Shown here: positions 1 to 10,267 of the stretch, one piece after another
Layout of the letters: each line of letters starts with the position of its first letter
Position numbering within the stretch: position 1 is the stretch's first letter
Source: Littorina saxatilis
Lineage: Eukaryota; Mollusca; Gastropoda; Littorinimorpha; Littorinidae
DNA: 64,000 bases
Reading direction: 5' to 3'
NCBI RefSeq assembly: GCF_037325665.1
Contig: NC_090246.1
Coordinates: 62,395,622-62,459,621, forward strand
Notes under the pieces: generated by a model
What the model saw: only the letters and a program-made list of their open reading frames with translations
What the model was told of the DNA's origin: nothing
Database searches by the model: none
Translations under genes and position numbers: made by a program

Positions 1-282
1 CTGAAATTCTGGGCATGAATCATACAATTACTCAGAAACTGTATCCCTAGCGCTCACAGAAAAAGTCTGATTTCAGCCACAAGTCTGAAGATTGGCATGT
101 GTGATAATTACAAGGGCAACAATGAATGTAGTTTTACATGTATCCAGGCCCTAGAAATGATACATCAAACCCATTGCACTGACCGAGCGCTGTAGCTAAA
201 ACCATTGTTATGATCACAGGTAACTAAAGTAATGCTATTTAACATGAAACAGCTGCGATCAGCGATGATTATAGGCACCTAC

Positions 283-1938
283 ATGTTGTTTCATGTGCAT
301 CTGGACACGAGTCAGCTGTGCATACATGTTGAAGGAGAAGCTCCAGCGCTTGGGGTCTTCGTATAACAGTTGCTGCAACAGGTATGCATACCATCAGTAA
401 AGATACATGTTTTTAAACAGTATTCAATTTCAAAGGACAAATGATCTGTATCATTAAATTCCTTTAACAAAATCAGCACAAATAGACCTATTGTTTAAAA
501 CAACTGTGAGTTAATTCCACTCTGGATTATACTATAGTAAACGAAAAGAGAGTTGAAACCTCTCTGTCTTACAGTTACAATTAAACTGCAAATCTACTTC
601 AGTAAATATCAGTTATCACCAAGCAATACTTAATAACATCCACTTCAAATAATTATGACCATTATTAATCCCTCGTCAGTATCAATCATATACTTTTTGT
701 TTTACCTTTCAAACCATCAATATTTATTGTTAAGTTTGATAAGCACAATATGATAAATTGAGTAAAAATGAACTTACCAAGGCATTGTATTGTCCCTGTA
801 TATTGGTCCACTGCTCAATGGGTTCTGGAAGAGCCTACAACAGAGTCAGGACATTTAATGATGCATTTGAAAGACTTACGTACACACCCACAGGGATGTG
901 GTTAGGTGTCAGACATCGTTCAACTAACATATTCACATGCCTGCTAGCTGTCCTGTCATATAAAGTATAGGAGGCACTGTGTCCAATTCCGTGCTCATAG
1001 GGAAGACCTTCGGTCAAAGTGCTGACTCTTCATTCATACTCATAGATCGCAGAACTCAGATTCATTGAAACCTTGCAGTTGCAGCTAGGTACATATTTTT
1101 GCCATGCCAACTTCCGGATGCGTAGACAAATAACATCACGACCACCACCACCACAAGCAAACATAAACATGTCAACAATAGTTGGGGCAACGCTGAATTC
1201 AAATGTGTTAAAACAACTTTACTGCACTATTTCTATCCTGTATAATCATAAATGATAAGACTTTCTTACATCAACAGAGGCAGAATCCGTGAAGTACTCC
1301 AGCAATGTCGTCTTCCCGCTGCCTATGTTGCCTTCCACAGAAACCTGAATCAGAATGAAACAGCTAACATGTGCACTTTACAGTACAGGCGTGCGTCATT
1401 GTAGGCACACATGTTCTATCAGTATCACTATCACTATCAATTATCATTGCATCAGAATACCAACCTTGTTCTTATCCAACCTTTTCATCTGCCTCCTCTT
1501 GAGTGTTCGAACTTTTTGACTAGTAGTAGTAGTAGTAGTACAACAGACGCCTTCTGTATGCTTCTTAAAAAGTTGCAATGTATGAAAAACGTCTTGAAGG
1601 CAATGAAGGCACATCTCAATTCTGATGCCTGTTTCACCTTGAATCTTGTTTAAAAAAGAAAATCATATTACATTGCATAAATTATTAAATATGCTACAGA
1701 TAAATGTACGTCCTGGTCCTTCTTTGTCTTAGTTAATAGTAATAATTATAATAGTTTTATTAATACACACTTTCTCTCACAGAAAAACACAACAGCTTAC
1801 CGTAAAATTGCTTTTACCACTGAATAATAGGTCGCAACCATTAAAAGACAAGTCTCCTTCATTGATGAAACCGGAGTCTTCTCGTTCAGGAAATGATGTG
1901 TCACTTTCATTGTGAGCTGGAGACAACACAGACACCAT
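283..1938 (-). CDS. TK2: Deoxynucleoside kinase, TK2/dNK family, 5' part (partial)
   Basis: Enzymes of this family phosphorylate deoxynucleosides with ATP (salvage; TK2 acts in mitochondria). Four coding exons are visible: 1801-1938, 1270-1344, 778-834 and 283-372, all phase 0, each bounded by AG/GT. Together they give 120 residues. Exon 2 starts with the P-loop VEGNIGSGKTT (about residues 49-59). Exon 3 has LPEPIEQW, matching the family's catalytic-Glu region (TEPVEKW in fly dNK). Exon 4 has LLYEDPKRWSFSFNMY, matching the segment before the substrate helix. The start is the ATG at 1938, in a good context (AAAATGG); an in-frame ATG at 1956 directly follows a possible acceptor and an in-frame stop. 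The 46-residue N-terminus is acidic and does not look like a strong mitochondrial presequence, so location is uncertain. The C-terminal half lies outside the window; 1-282 reads as intron. Confidence 0.87.
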
Positions 1939-2204
1939 TTTATAGAATGTGAGCATCTATTTGTGTCATATATAATCATAAATCTTCATGAACAACTCGA
2001 GGGTTCTCGAGAAAAAAACCATGAGCTAGTTGTGTGTCGGTTCTCAACTCTCTGCTAGTGCTACACTGTGCCATGCTAGTTGCACTTCTGCCACTGGCTC
2101 CAGCTGCTTTTTTTTAACAGAACTGTACTATTTACTATTAGAATGTTACCACTGACTATAAATATATATCAATTTAATCAAAGCATAATGTTGCTAGTAA
2201 TAAT

Positions 2205-2772
2205 CAGGCATGGGAATTGAAAATTGTAAAAAAGGCGGAAAATTTATAACTGAAGACGAGAAGCGTCAAGTCGACGGCGCAAAGTGCCTAGCCTTACTAG
2301 GGGGGTCCGGGGGCATGCCCCCCCCCCCCCGAAAAAATGTTTCTCCAAAGAACCCAGATGGTGCAATCTGGTGTCATCTGAGCTCCAAGTTTGCCATTAA
2401 ATTCTGTTTTTAGAATCAGAGTTTTTAGTACAAAAATGTACCAGTTTTTGCTTTTTTGAAGAAAAAAAATATATACATGTATTATATGGTTTAAATTTAA
2501 AAAAAAATTGATCTGTTGAGACAAACAGGACAATGTAACTTGTAACACAATCTGTGCAATCTGGTTTACTTTCAAACATAAAAGTTCAATAACTGAGGCG
2601 GGCGGTAGCAGTGCGTGAACAAAGTACGGAAAGTTTTCGCGGGCTTTTGCGCAAAGGCCAAAGTAACCGGTGCTTTTTTTGTGTGCCTCCCCCCTTTATT
2701 TTTTCAGCGGACACTTTTGCATTTTCGGCGGAACAAAAAAAAATTCGGCGGAAAGGACAATTCCCATGCCTG
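2205..2772. mobile_element. hAT-like non-autonomous DNA transposon
   Basis: Perfect 15-bp terminal inverted repeats CAGGCATGGGAATTG (2205-2219, and its complement at 2758-2772) are flanked flush by the direct repeat AATAAT (2199-2204 and 2773-2778). The CAGG start fits hAT. The interior has a G/C-rich hairpin around 2298-2330 and no transposase. It lies upstream of the first coding exon of the nucleoside kinase, within its probable 5' intron. Confidence 0.75.
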
Positions 2773-3330
2773 AATAATGCTACTGCTTCTCACCTACTTT
2801 AACTGTAACTGTAGGCCTAAGTGCTAGAATATTTTTTTCTGAAAAGTTGCCAAAATAGCCGTAGAACTAGAACTGTAGAAGTTTCAATAATTTTCCTAAG
2901 TTTATAAAATATATTATATTATATTTTACGGTTACAGTGGGGGGAAGAGGACGCCGATGACATATCTAGACAGATAAACAGTAACCATTCCAAAATGAGG
3001 GGAAATCTGTGATTTGAAAGAAGTAGGGACAGACACCATGAATGATGAATCAATTAACAAGTGAATCTGACACAGTACATGTTCACAATATTTAACTAAA
3101 TGAGTACAGACTCAAGAGTCAGAGATCAAAATCATTCAAACAATCATGATCAATAAACACAGATTATAATACTAATAGCCGATCCCTTTGTAGAAATACT
3201 AAATTAATCACACAACTCGTTACATGTTCAACTACAGCTCGTAGTACTAGACCCCTAGTAGTAGTAGTACTTGTAGTCGTAGAGGGTAGCATTTCATTTA
3301 CATTACTACAGAAAAATCAAAAAAACTTAC

Positions 3331-3651
3331 CTGTTATGTCAACATTTTTTATTTTTGGTGACCTGAACATGTCCATGGAGGTGATATGAGGTAGTTTTGG
3401 TGATTTTTGATTATTGTCACGTCCGGTGATTGCAGATGTGGAAATTTTTTCCAAGCACGAAAAGCAACCCCGAGATTTGAGCGCTAGTCGAAAATTCCGC
3501 CAAGGAGCATACATTGCCAATTGGAGAGGAGCGCGGTATTTATTGGCTGACATAAACAAGGTCACGACCTTGCTAGCGCCCTCTGGCGCCATGAAAGGTG
3601 TCCGAACAACAACATACTGACAATCCACCACACAGCCTCACACAACTAGTT
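3331..3651 (-). other. Possible non-coding first exon of the nucleoside kinase gene
   Basis: On the minus strand a good donor (ACAG|GTAAG) sits at 3331/3330, upstream of the first coding exon. The sequence above it is open in one frame, but that frame does not match the acceptor before ATG 1956/1938, and the frame that would match has a stop just before the donor. A 5' untranslated exon is therefore likelier than a coding one. The upper boundary is a guess. Confidence 0.3.
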
Positions 3652-4512
3652 TCGCGCCGTTTCTGGGTAACCCATTATTACAAACAGAAGCACAAACTGT
3701 TCAGTATACGATGTACAGGCTAAAAATGACGGCTCATTGTTTCTAAATGCATCGCGTGTTTGAAGATTGGAGAAGTCATCTCAGTGTGTGGTACTCCAAG
3801 GAGCTGCACGTTACAATAGAGTAATTCCGCTTGGCAAAAGAGGGAAGACAGCAAAAATAGATTTCGTGCGCAACGTGCAATACACGAAAGGCCTACGTAA
3901 TACAACACGCTCAGTCATTCAACACAGCCTCACAGGCGCGCGCCAACACGAACACACACAGACACAACTTATACATTTCTAGCTGGTCAACTGCACACAT
4001 ATGTGTTGCAGTTTTTGTTTGTTCATGGTCAGACAGGGGGCACGGCATGACGAGCTGAGTAAAAGAAATAAGACAGAACACCTTTTTTGTGTGCGTTTGT
4101 GTCAAAATTGGCCACTGTCAGCCTGCCCATGCAGACACTGCACAACGTGTGACATGTCATATTTTCTTCTCTTCACCGCTCATAAGCTAAACCGAGAATC
4201 TTCAGACAACTCGATCCTGTCTTTGTGCTCAGAACGTACTAATTAACCACAGAACAACTTAACATTCCTTGGGCGTTGCGGCCGCTGCACGTGCAGATTA
4301 TGCAGTAGGCCTATTAGTCTAATATAGGTCCCTGATCAGACGGACTGTAAACTAAGTACACACTATGTGTACTATACATTATCTGACACTATCAGGTACA
4401 TGTAGGATCTTTGTAACACATTTTCGTTGCTAGGATAAGCTGAGAAAGCTCACAAGCAGAATGTGCATGTCACAGCCGAGCGGCAGAAACGGTCTAAGTG
4501 TCAAAAAGAGAG

Positions 4513-5113
4513 GGGTTCACTAGTCCGAGGGTTCACTAGTCCGAGGGTTCACTAGTCCGAGGGTTCACTAGTCCGAGGGTCCACTAGTCCGAGGGTTCAC
4601 TAGTCCGAGGGTTCACTATAGACGCTTGAACAAAGGATATTCAATTTGATTTGTTTTTATTTTGTGTGTGGATGTGTGCGTGGATGTGCGTGTGCGTGCG
4701 TGCGTGTGTTTTTCACTACTGTGGGAACCAAATCGAAGAATATTCTCATAAAAACACTGAGTTGTTTTCATTCAAAAAGATAATGTGGTGTTTTATATTT
4801 GACTGAAGAAATCTCAGACTATTTCCCCCAAGACTTTTGAAACTTAGTTATATATATTTTGACTGAAGAAAGGATATTAAATTTATCAGGATACCGCCCC
4901 GACTGGACAATTACGTGATCGAACTGCCTACAGTTTTTAGTCATATTATATAGCACCTCGGGTTTCCCGGCTTTTGCCCGTGAGGGTCAATTAGTTATCC
5001 CACCGACCTGAATTATGGAGAGGATCGAGCCTGGGTTGTACTACAGCCTCACACATAATTTCATTGAAATCGGTTCTCAAACATCGGATATCTATTTGCG
5101 GACAGACAGACAC

Positions 5114-5144
<31 letters not shown>

Positions 5145-5383
5145 GACAGACACACAGACAGACAGACAGACACAGTGAAACCTATATACCGCCTTTTAAG
5201 GGGCGGTATAATAACTGAAAAATCAAGCGTCTATAGTGAACCCTCGGACTAGTGAACCCTCGGACTAGTGAACCCTCGGGACTCAAGTTGTGGGACGAAC
5301 TGGAAAATCAAGCGTCTATAGTAAACCCTCGGACTAGTGAACCCTCGGACTAGTGAACCCTCGGACTAGTGAACCCTCGGACT
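4513..5383. mobile_element. Foldback-like element with inverted tandem arrays
   Basis: The left arm is 6.5 tandem copies of the 16-mer GGGTTCACTAGTCCGA (4513-4618). The right side carries the same unit inverted in two blocks (about 5235-5280 and 5320-5383). Just inside the arrays is a perfect 15-bp inverted repeat ACTATAGACGCTTGA (4615-4629, complement at 5223-5237), with a second right-hand copy at 5308-5322. Long inverted ends made of short tandem repeats are the mark of foldback elements. No protein is encoded. The core holds a GT-rich stretch and another small element (4891-5209). Confidence 0.6.
4891..5209. mobile_element. Small MITE inside the foldback-like element
   Basis: Inverted 10-bp ends ATACCGCCCC (4891-4900, complement at 5200-5209). 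The right end forms a hairpin, and a CA/CAGA microsatellite fills about 5100-5175. No coding capacity. Confidence 0.4.
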
Positions 5384-5389
5384 GAGGGC

Positions 5390-5640
5390 CCCAAAGGGGG
5401 GGTATCATCACGATCACGGGAAGGGAAATTTTAGCTTTCACGATCACAGTTACCTTGATTTTTGTTTTCACGATCACGAACACCAGTGACAAATCACGGT
5501 CACGGTAAAAGTTGCAGGTACAGAAAGCACGTGTCAAAGTAAACACAACCACACAGTTATTCGCTCCTCTGGATTCAACACAAAGTGACAACTGTTGCAC
5601 TTTTTTATTATTTTTTTGGAATTCTCTTTCATTCACACAT
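5390..5640. repeat. Degenerate ATCACG repeat block, copy 1
   Basis: Many units of the type TCACGATCACGG in a loose array, entered from GGGCCCCAAAGGG. A related block lies at 7488-7672, where the same GGGCCC/CCAAAGGG motif joins an ACTAGTCCGAG unit in the opposite orientation. No gene is seen. Confidence 0.5.
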
Positions 5641-6622
5641 AGAAATACATATCATGATTTGTAATCAGTAACAAGAATGTTGTTTTCGTTGTTTTTTCTC
5701 TCGCTCTCTGAGTCTCTCTCTCTCTCTCATACAGACACTTACAGGAATATACACTCCAAGGGCGGAGCAGTTAAGCCAGAGGGGGTGGGGTGGGGGGTTA
5801 CAACCTGGAGTCCAAGGGTAGACCCCTTGTGGGGTACATGGGCAAGGCCCCGTTGGGGGGTCTGGGGGGCTTAGCCCCCCAGAAGATGAAGAGTTTTAGC
5901 TATTTTATGAACAATTTATGGCTTATCCTTGATTTTAAACATGATCAACTGGTGTCAGCAGCCACTCATTATTTCTTTTAAAGTTATTATTAATTTTGTT
6001 TTGACAGCCGGGGGGGGGGGGGGGGGGGCCCGGAACCCCTGTAACCCCCCCCCCCCTAATCCGCCACTGCACTCATACACATTCAACTCCCACACCCTCA
6101 CTCACACACATGAATATATATACTTGCACAATTTCACATTTCCAGAGCTAAATCTTTTAAACCCATTTTCTCAAAAACTATTGGGTGGATTGAAATTAAA
6201 GTACATGTATGTGTGATGGTAGAGTCTATAATAACAAAATCCCCAACGAACATGACTTTGATCGACTTTGACATGAGGATCAAGTGACCCAAACTGGCAC
6301 GTCTCCCCGCCATAGTTCCTGAATTTAACCCATTGTTGATAAGTTTACAGGCGCTAAAATAAATCCAAGCCTAATGCAAAGAAGCGACAATTAGAATCTA
6401 TGCCAAGCGTGTCCACGTTGCTGGGATGAAAAACACATTTCTAGTTTCGGTTTTGGCTACACGCAGGTTCGATCAGACTCGAGCCAGTCGAGGTTACACT
6501 GAGCGAGTGACAGCCGGACGTGGCAATGTCGACAATGTCAATGATCTCAATCAAACTCAAAGATCTTGAACAAATTTCAAGATCTTTGCCTACATTCAGA
6601 ACGGTCATAGAGCAACATAGAT
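5641..6622. other. No gene seen; simple repeats and G/C tracts
   Basis: Contains a TC-rich tract (about 5695-5727), a G-rich palindromic stretch (5775-5885, GGGGGGCTTAGCCCCCC), a run of about 19 G (6010-6028) and a C run (6045-6056). The stretch about 5765-6070 may be one degenerate transposon, with weakly matching GGCGGA / TCCGCC ends. Nothing coding is supported. Confidence 0.5.
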
Positions 6623-7048
6623 AGGGCCGGACTAGGGGGGGAGCGGGGGGGGAGTGTCAGGGGTTGCGCAACCCCCCCCCCCCCCCCCCGGCTTTAGCAT
6701 ACGTACCTCCCAAACGCTTGTTTTGTTTTTTGTGGGGGAGGGAGGGGGTGGGGGGGTTGCATCTGGATCATCATGAAATCCGAGGAGAAATCGCACCTCT
6801 CACCCCCTTTCGAAAGACTTTTCTTCAACGATTTTTGTGATGAAAGGTATGAGTCCTTACAATCTCAATTCTTCTTCATTGCCTGTACAGCTTGCTGTCG
6901 AATTTACCTTTTTCGTTCAAGGAGAGGCTTCCTTTCCCTCCAGAAACATCAAAAAACGTTCAGCTTCACCCCCACCAAGGGCCCCCTGGACCGCCATCTG
7001 TAACCCCCCCCCCCCCCCCCCCCCCTAGTACTTACCTAGTCCGGCCCT
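6623..7048. mobile_element. hAT-like MITE next to an exon
   Basis: Inverted ends AGGGCCGGACTAGG (6623-6636) and CCTAGTCCGGCCCT (7035-7048). A direct repeat ATAGAT occurs at 6617-6622 and, three bases off flush, at 7052-7057. The interior has long C and G runs (about 22 C at 7004-7025) and no transposase. Its right end is 16 bp from the splice donor of the exon at 7065. Confidence 0.6.
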
Positions 7049-7064
7049 GAATAGATCAACATAC

Positions 7065-7201
7065 CTTGAAATTTCGTCTTCGGAAAGACAGACCCGTAGC
7101 CTGACCTTTTCATCAAGGAAGGCATTCTCGCCGCCTTCTTTGGTCTGGTTTGAATCCACAAAATATAACAGAGGTTCGATGACAGTACCGCTGCATGCCA
7201 T
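7065..7201 (-). CDS. Orphan first exon, product unrecognised
   Basis: An ATG at 7201 opens a 45-codon frame beginning MACSGTVIEPLLYFVDSNQ and ending at a good donor (TCAAG|GTATG, phase 2). The peptide is acidic, with no motif I recognise. A TTTTGAGTGCATTCAG acceptor-like site upstream keeps the frame open, so an internal exon is also possible. No matching next exon was found between 3.6 and 7 kb, and phase excludes a direct join to the nucleoside kinase exons. A hAT-like MITE starts 16 bp into the intron. Confidence 0.4.
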
Positions 7202-7487
7202 TATTGATCTTCGAATTCGAATTTGACTGAATGCACTCAAAAGGCTTTAGCACGAAGCCCTTCCATTGGATGAAGTTTGGCAGACTTTTGCAATTCGCCT
7301 TCCGATTGGATCTCTTTTTTTGTGTGTGATTAGTTCTCTTAAAGGGAAGCAATCGCTGTCAAAATCATATTTCTGAATATGTTGTTGCTTTCCTTCAATC
7401 AGGATTGGCTCCTTGACAAATAGAGGATCATAGAGTGATACAGCTGTGAAAAATGTACGTTGAAAATAAAATGCTTTGCAATAACGC

Positions 7488-7672
7488 CCATCACGATCAC
7501 GAAAGCAAATGACGATCACGATCACGAGACTTGATTTTTTTGTCATCACGGATCACGGGCAAAGTCCCATCACGATCACAGGAATGGAAATTTCGGCAAT
7601 CACGGTCACAGAAAGGTCAAAAACGCCAATCACGATCACGATTTTAAACCCTTTGGGGCCCTCTCGGACTAG
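7488..7672. repeat. Degenerate ATCACG repeat block, copy 2
   Basis: Six or more units of ATCACGATCACG-type sequence, ending in CCTTTGGGGCCCTC and one GGACTAGT unit of the kind seen in the array at 4.5-5.4 kb. The shared parts suggest both blocks derive from one composite repeat family. Confidence 0.5.
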
Positions 7673-7728
7673 TGGGACGTTCCCGTCAAGATTGTGTTCG
7701 ACAAGGTCTGTGTTGTAGTGTTCGTGCT

Positions 7729-8114
7729 TTCTTTCTTTCTTTCTTTGGTGTTTAACGTCGTTTTCAACCACGAAGGTTATATCGCGACGGGGAAAGGGGG
7801 GGGTGGGAGATGGGATAGAGCCACTTGTTAATTGTTTCTTGTTCACAAAAGCACTAATCAAGAAATTGCTCCAGGGGCTTGCAACGTAGACAGTACAATA
7901 TATGACCTTACTGGGAGAATGCAAGTTTCCAGTACAAAGGACTTAACATTTCTTACATACTGCTTGACTAAAATCTTTACAAACATTGACTATATTCTAT
8001 ACAAGAAACACTTAACAAGGGTAAAAGGAGAAATAGAATCCGTTAGTCGCCTCTTACGACATGCTGGGGAGCATCAGGTAAATTCTTACCCCTAACCCGC
8101 GGGGGGGGGGGGGT
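7729..8114 (-). mobile_element. SINE-like element, family A, full length
   Basis: Perfect 11-bp target-site duplication GTGTTCGTGCT (7718-7728 and 8115-8125). Read on the minus strand it starts CCCGCGGGTTAGGGGTAAG, carries GTCGTAAGAGGCGACTAAC and ends CGACGTTAAACACC followed by an AAAG tail. Other copies lie at 9302-9765 and 35822-36184. No tRNA-like A/B boxes were recognised, so the promoter class is open. Confidence 0.8.
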
Positions 8115-8125
8115 GTGTTCGTGCT

Positions 8126-9288
8126 CTTGATCCGTTTAAAAACAAAACAAAACACAAAAACAACTCAGACAGGAACATTTGTATGTAGTATGTTTAGACA
8201 TAGTGTCTTGCCGTTATTGCTGCTATCTTGGAGTTATGGTGTTTGCACCACACACACACACACACACACAGAGAAACACTTGAAGAGATCAAACATACAG
8301 AACACTGTTTGAGAGTGTTACAATACATACAGTATTGTACAGAAACACATGAGCAATGTAATCACTGAAGAAAAGTTTTAAAGAAAGCAGAGTTACTACT
8401 TTTGTTTTATTCGTGCCCACTATATATATGCATATTAATCAAACAAACACAGGAGACGTACACAATAAAAGATCCAAGAATTAACAATCATGTTAGAATA
8501 GGTCTATGGAAATGAGAACACGTTCATTACAACCACATGCTTTCTCCAGACAACGCACATTCATTTGCACAGGGTTGTCATGAATTTTTTTTACATGTTT
8601 GTAAAACAAATATATACACATCACATCAGCAAAATCATTCATTACATTTACACCATAGCTACAAAATTCACAAACATAATCTGATATTACATGTACCTCA
8701 ACCCCTAAAAAAAAAATACGCGCTCAAAAAAAGCCTTGGCTGGCACAAAAATTAACAATTTCTTTCGCCAATAGTTACTGTATGAAATCGCAGTAATTAG
8801 GATGCTTTTTGTGTGTGCTTTGTAATCTTTGCCTTTCATCGAAAGACAGTAACAGTTTAAGGACTTTATCTGCCTACACCTATCCCATAATAAAACAAAT
8901 GAACAGGTATTCCGTTTTATATTACAGACATGAATAGCTTGCGTGTAAAAGGGGAACAAAATATGCTGGTTTTCATATTGTGCCTTTAGCGCTCTTCATG
9001 TGGAATTGTATATCAGCCACTCTTTAACAAAATATCACAACATCTACAGTGTCAATGTTTGATTGCAACATTTTGGGGAGAATGTATTCTTGCAACAAAG
9101 ACGTGAATTAGCACAAGTGTTCAGATGCCAAGAAGCAGTGTAACACAGCGCTGAAAGTCCACAAAATGGGGCACTGGTCTTAGGCTAGTACTCCTCATAA
9201 TTTACTAGCCAGAGAGCAAATTTTCCTCGCCAAACCAACCATTTGTTTCAGAAACTTAACTCGCATTTGGCGAGTAGATTAACATTTC
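8126..9288. other. No gene seen
   Basis: AT-rich sequence with a CA microsatellite (about 8249-8270). The end, 9190-9288, has repeated CTCGCC/GGCGAG motifs that continue after the SINE at 9779-9815 and look like one older repeat split by it. Confidence 0.5.
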
Positions 9289-9301
9289 CACTCGCCATTA
9301 C

Positions 9302-9765
9302 TTTACTTTATTTGGTGTTTAACGTCGTTTTCAACCACGAAGGTTATATCGCGACGGGGAAAGGGGGGGAGATGGGATAGAGCCACTTGTTTCTTTCTTT
9401 CTTTATTTGGTGTTTAACGTCGTTTTCAACCGTTCAAGGTTATATCGCGACGGGGAAAGGGGGGGGGGGATGGGATAGAGCCAATTGTTAATTGTTTCTT
9501 GTTCACAAAAGCACTAATCAAAAATTTGCTCCAGGGGCTTGCAACGTAGTACAATATATTACCTTACTGGGAGAATGCAAGTTTCCAGTACAAAGGACTT
9601 AACATTTCTTACATACGGCTTGACTAAAATCTTTGCAAACATTGATAATATTCTATACAAGAAACACTTAACAAGGGTAAAAGGAGAAACAGAATCCGTT
9701 AGTCGCCTCTTACGACATGCTGGGGAGCATCGGGTAAATTCTTCCCCCTAACCTGCGGGGGGTTA
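9302..9765 (-). mobile_element. SINE-like element, family A, with an extra partial copy
   Basis: A partial tail-end copy (9302-9388) is followed by a nearly full copy (9389-9765). The pair is flanked by ACTCGCCATTAC (about 9290-9301) and ACTCGCCATTTAC (about 9767-9779), an imperfect duplication of the target. This suggests a partly dimeric insertion or a second insertion into the tail. Confidence 0.75.
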
Positions 9766-9952
9766 CTCGCCATTTACATGTTTCTACTCGCCATGGCGAG
9801 TAAAATACTCGCCACTTTCAGGCCTGTAACGTGGGAGTCCTGCAGCTGTAAGCTACCTTTCTTATGAGCAAGCAATCACATATCCAATCCAGCCGTTGCT
9901 TACACAAGGAGCACCCCTCAAGGTATACATTTATTCAAGCACATGGGGTGGT

Positions 9953-10254
9953 TTGTTTGTTTGTTTGCTTAACGCCCAGCCGACCACGAAGGGCCATATC
10001 AGGGCGGTGCTGCTTTGACATATAACGTGCGCCACACACAAGACAGAAGTCGCAGCACAGGCTTCATGTCTCACCCAGTCACATTATTCTGACACCGGAC
10101 CAACCAGTCCTAGCACTAACCCCATAATGCCAGGTGGAGCAGCCACTAGATTGTCAATTTTAAAGTCTTAGGTATGACCCGGCCGGGGTTCGAACCCACG
10201 ACCTCCCGATCACGGGGCGGACGCCTTACCACTAGGCCAACCGTGCCGGTGACA
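9953..10254 (-). mobile_element. tRNA-derived SINE, family B
   Basis: Perfect 13-bp target duplication CACATGGGGTGGT (9940-9952, 10255-10267). On the minus strand the head reads as a tRNA-like promoter with A box TGGCCTAGTGG and B box GGTTCGAACCC, and the tail is (CAAA)n. Sister copies are at 17540-17847 and, interrupted, 50758-52985. Confidence 0.9.
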
Positions 10255-10267
10255 CACATGGGGTGGT

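Noticed and set aside
3317-3631. 104-codon minus-strand frame as N-terminus of the nucleoside kinase
   Set aside because: Its phase at the donor (3330) leads to a stop after the only acceptor before the first coding exon; more likely untranslated.
4513-4618. CRISPR-like direct repeats
   Set aside because: The 16-bp units are contiguous with no spacers, in a eukaryotic genome.
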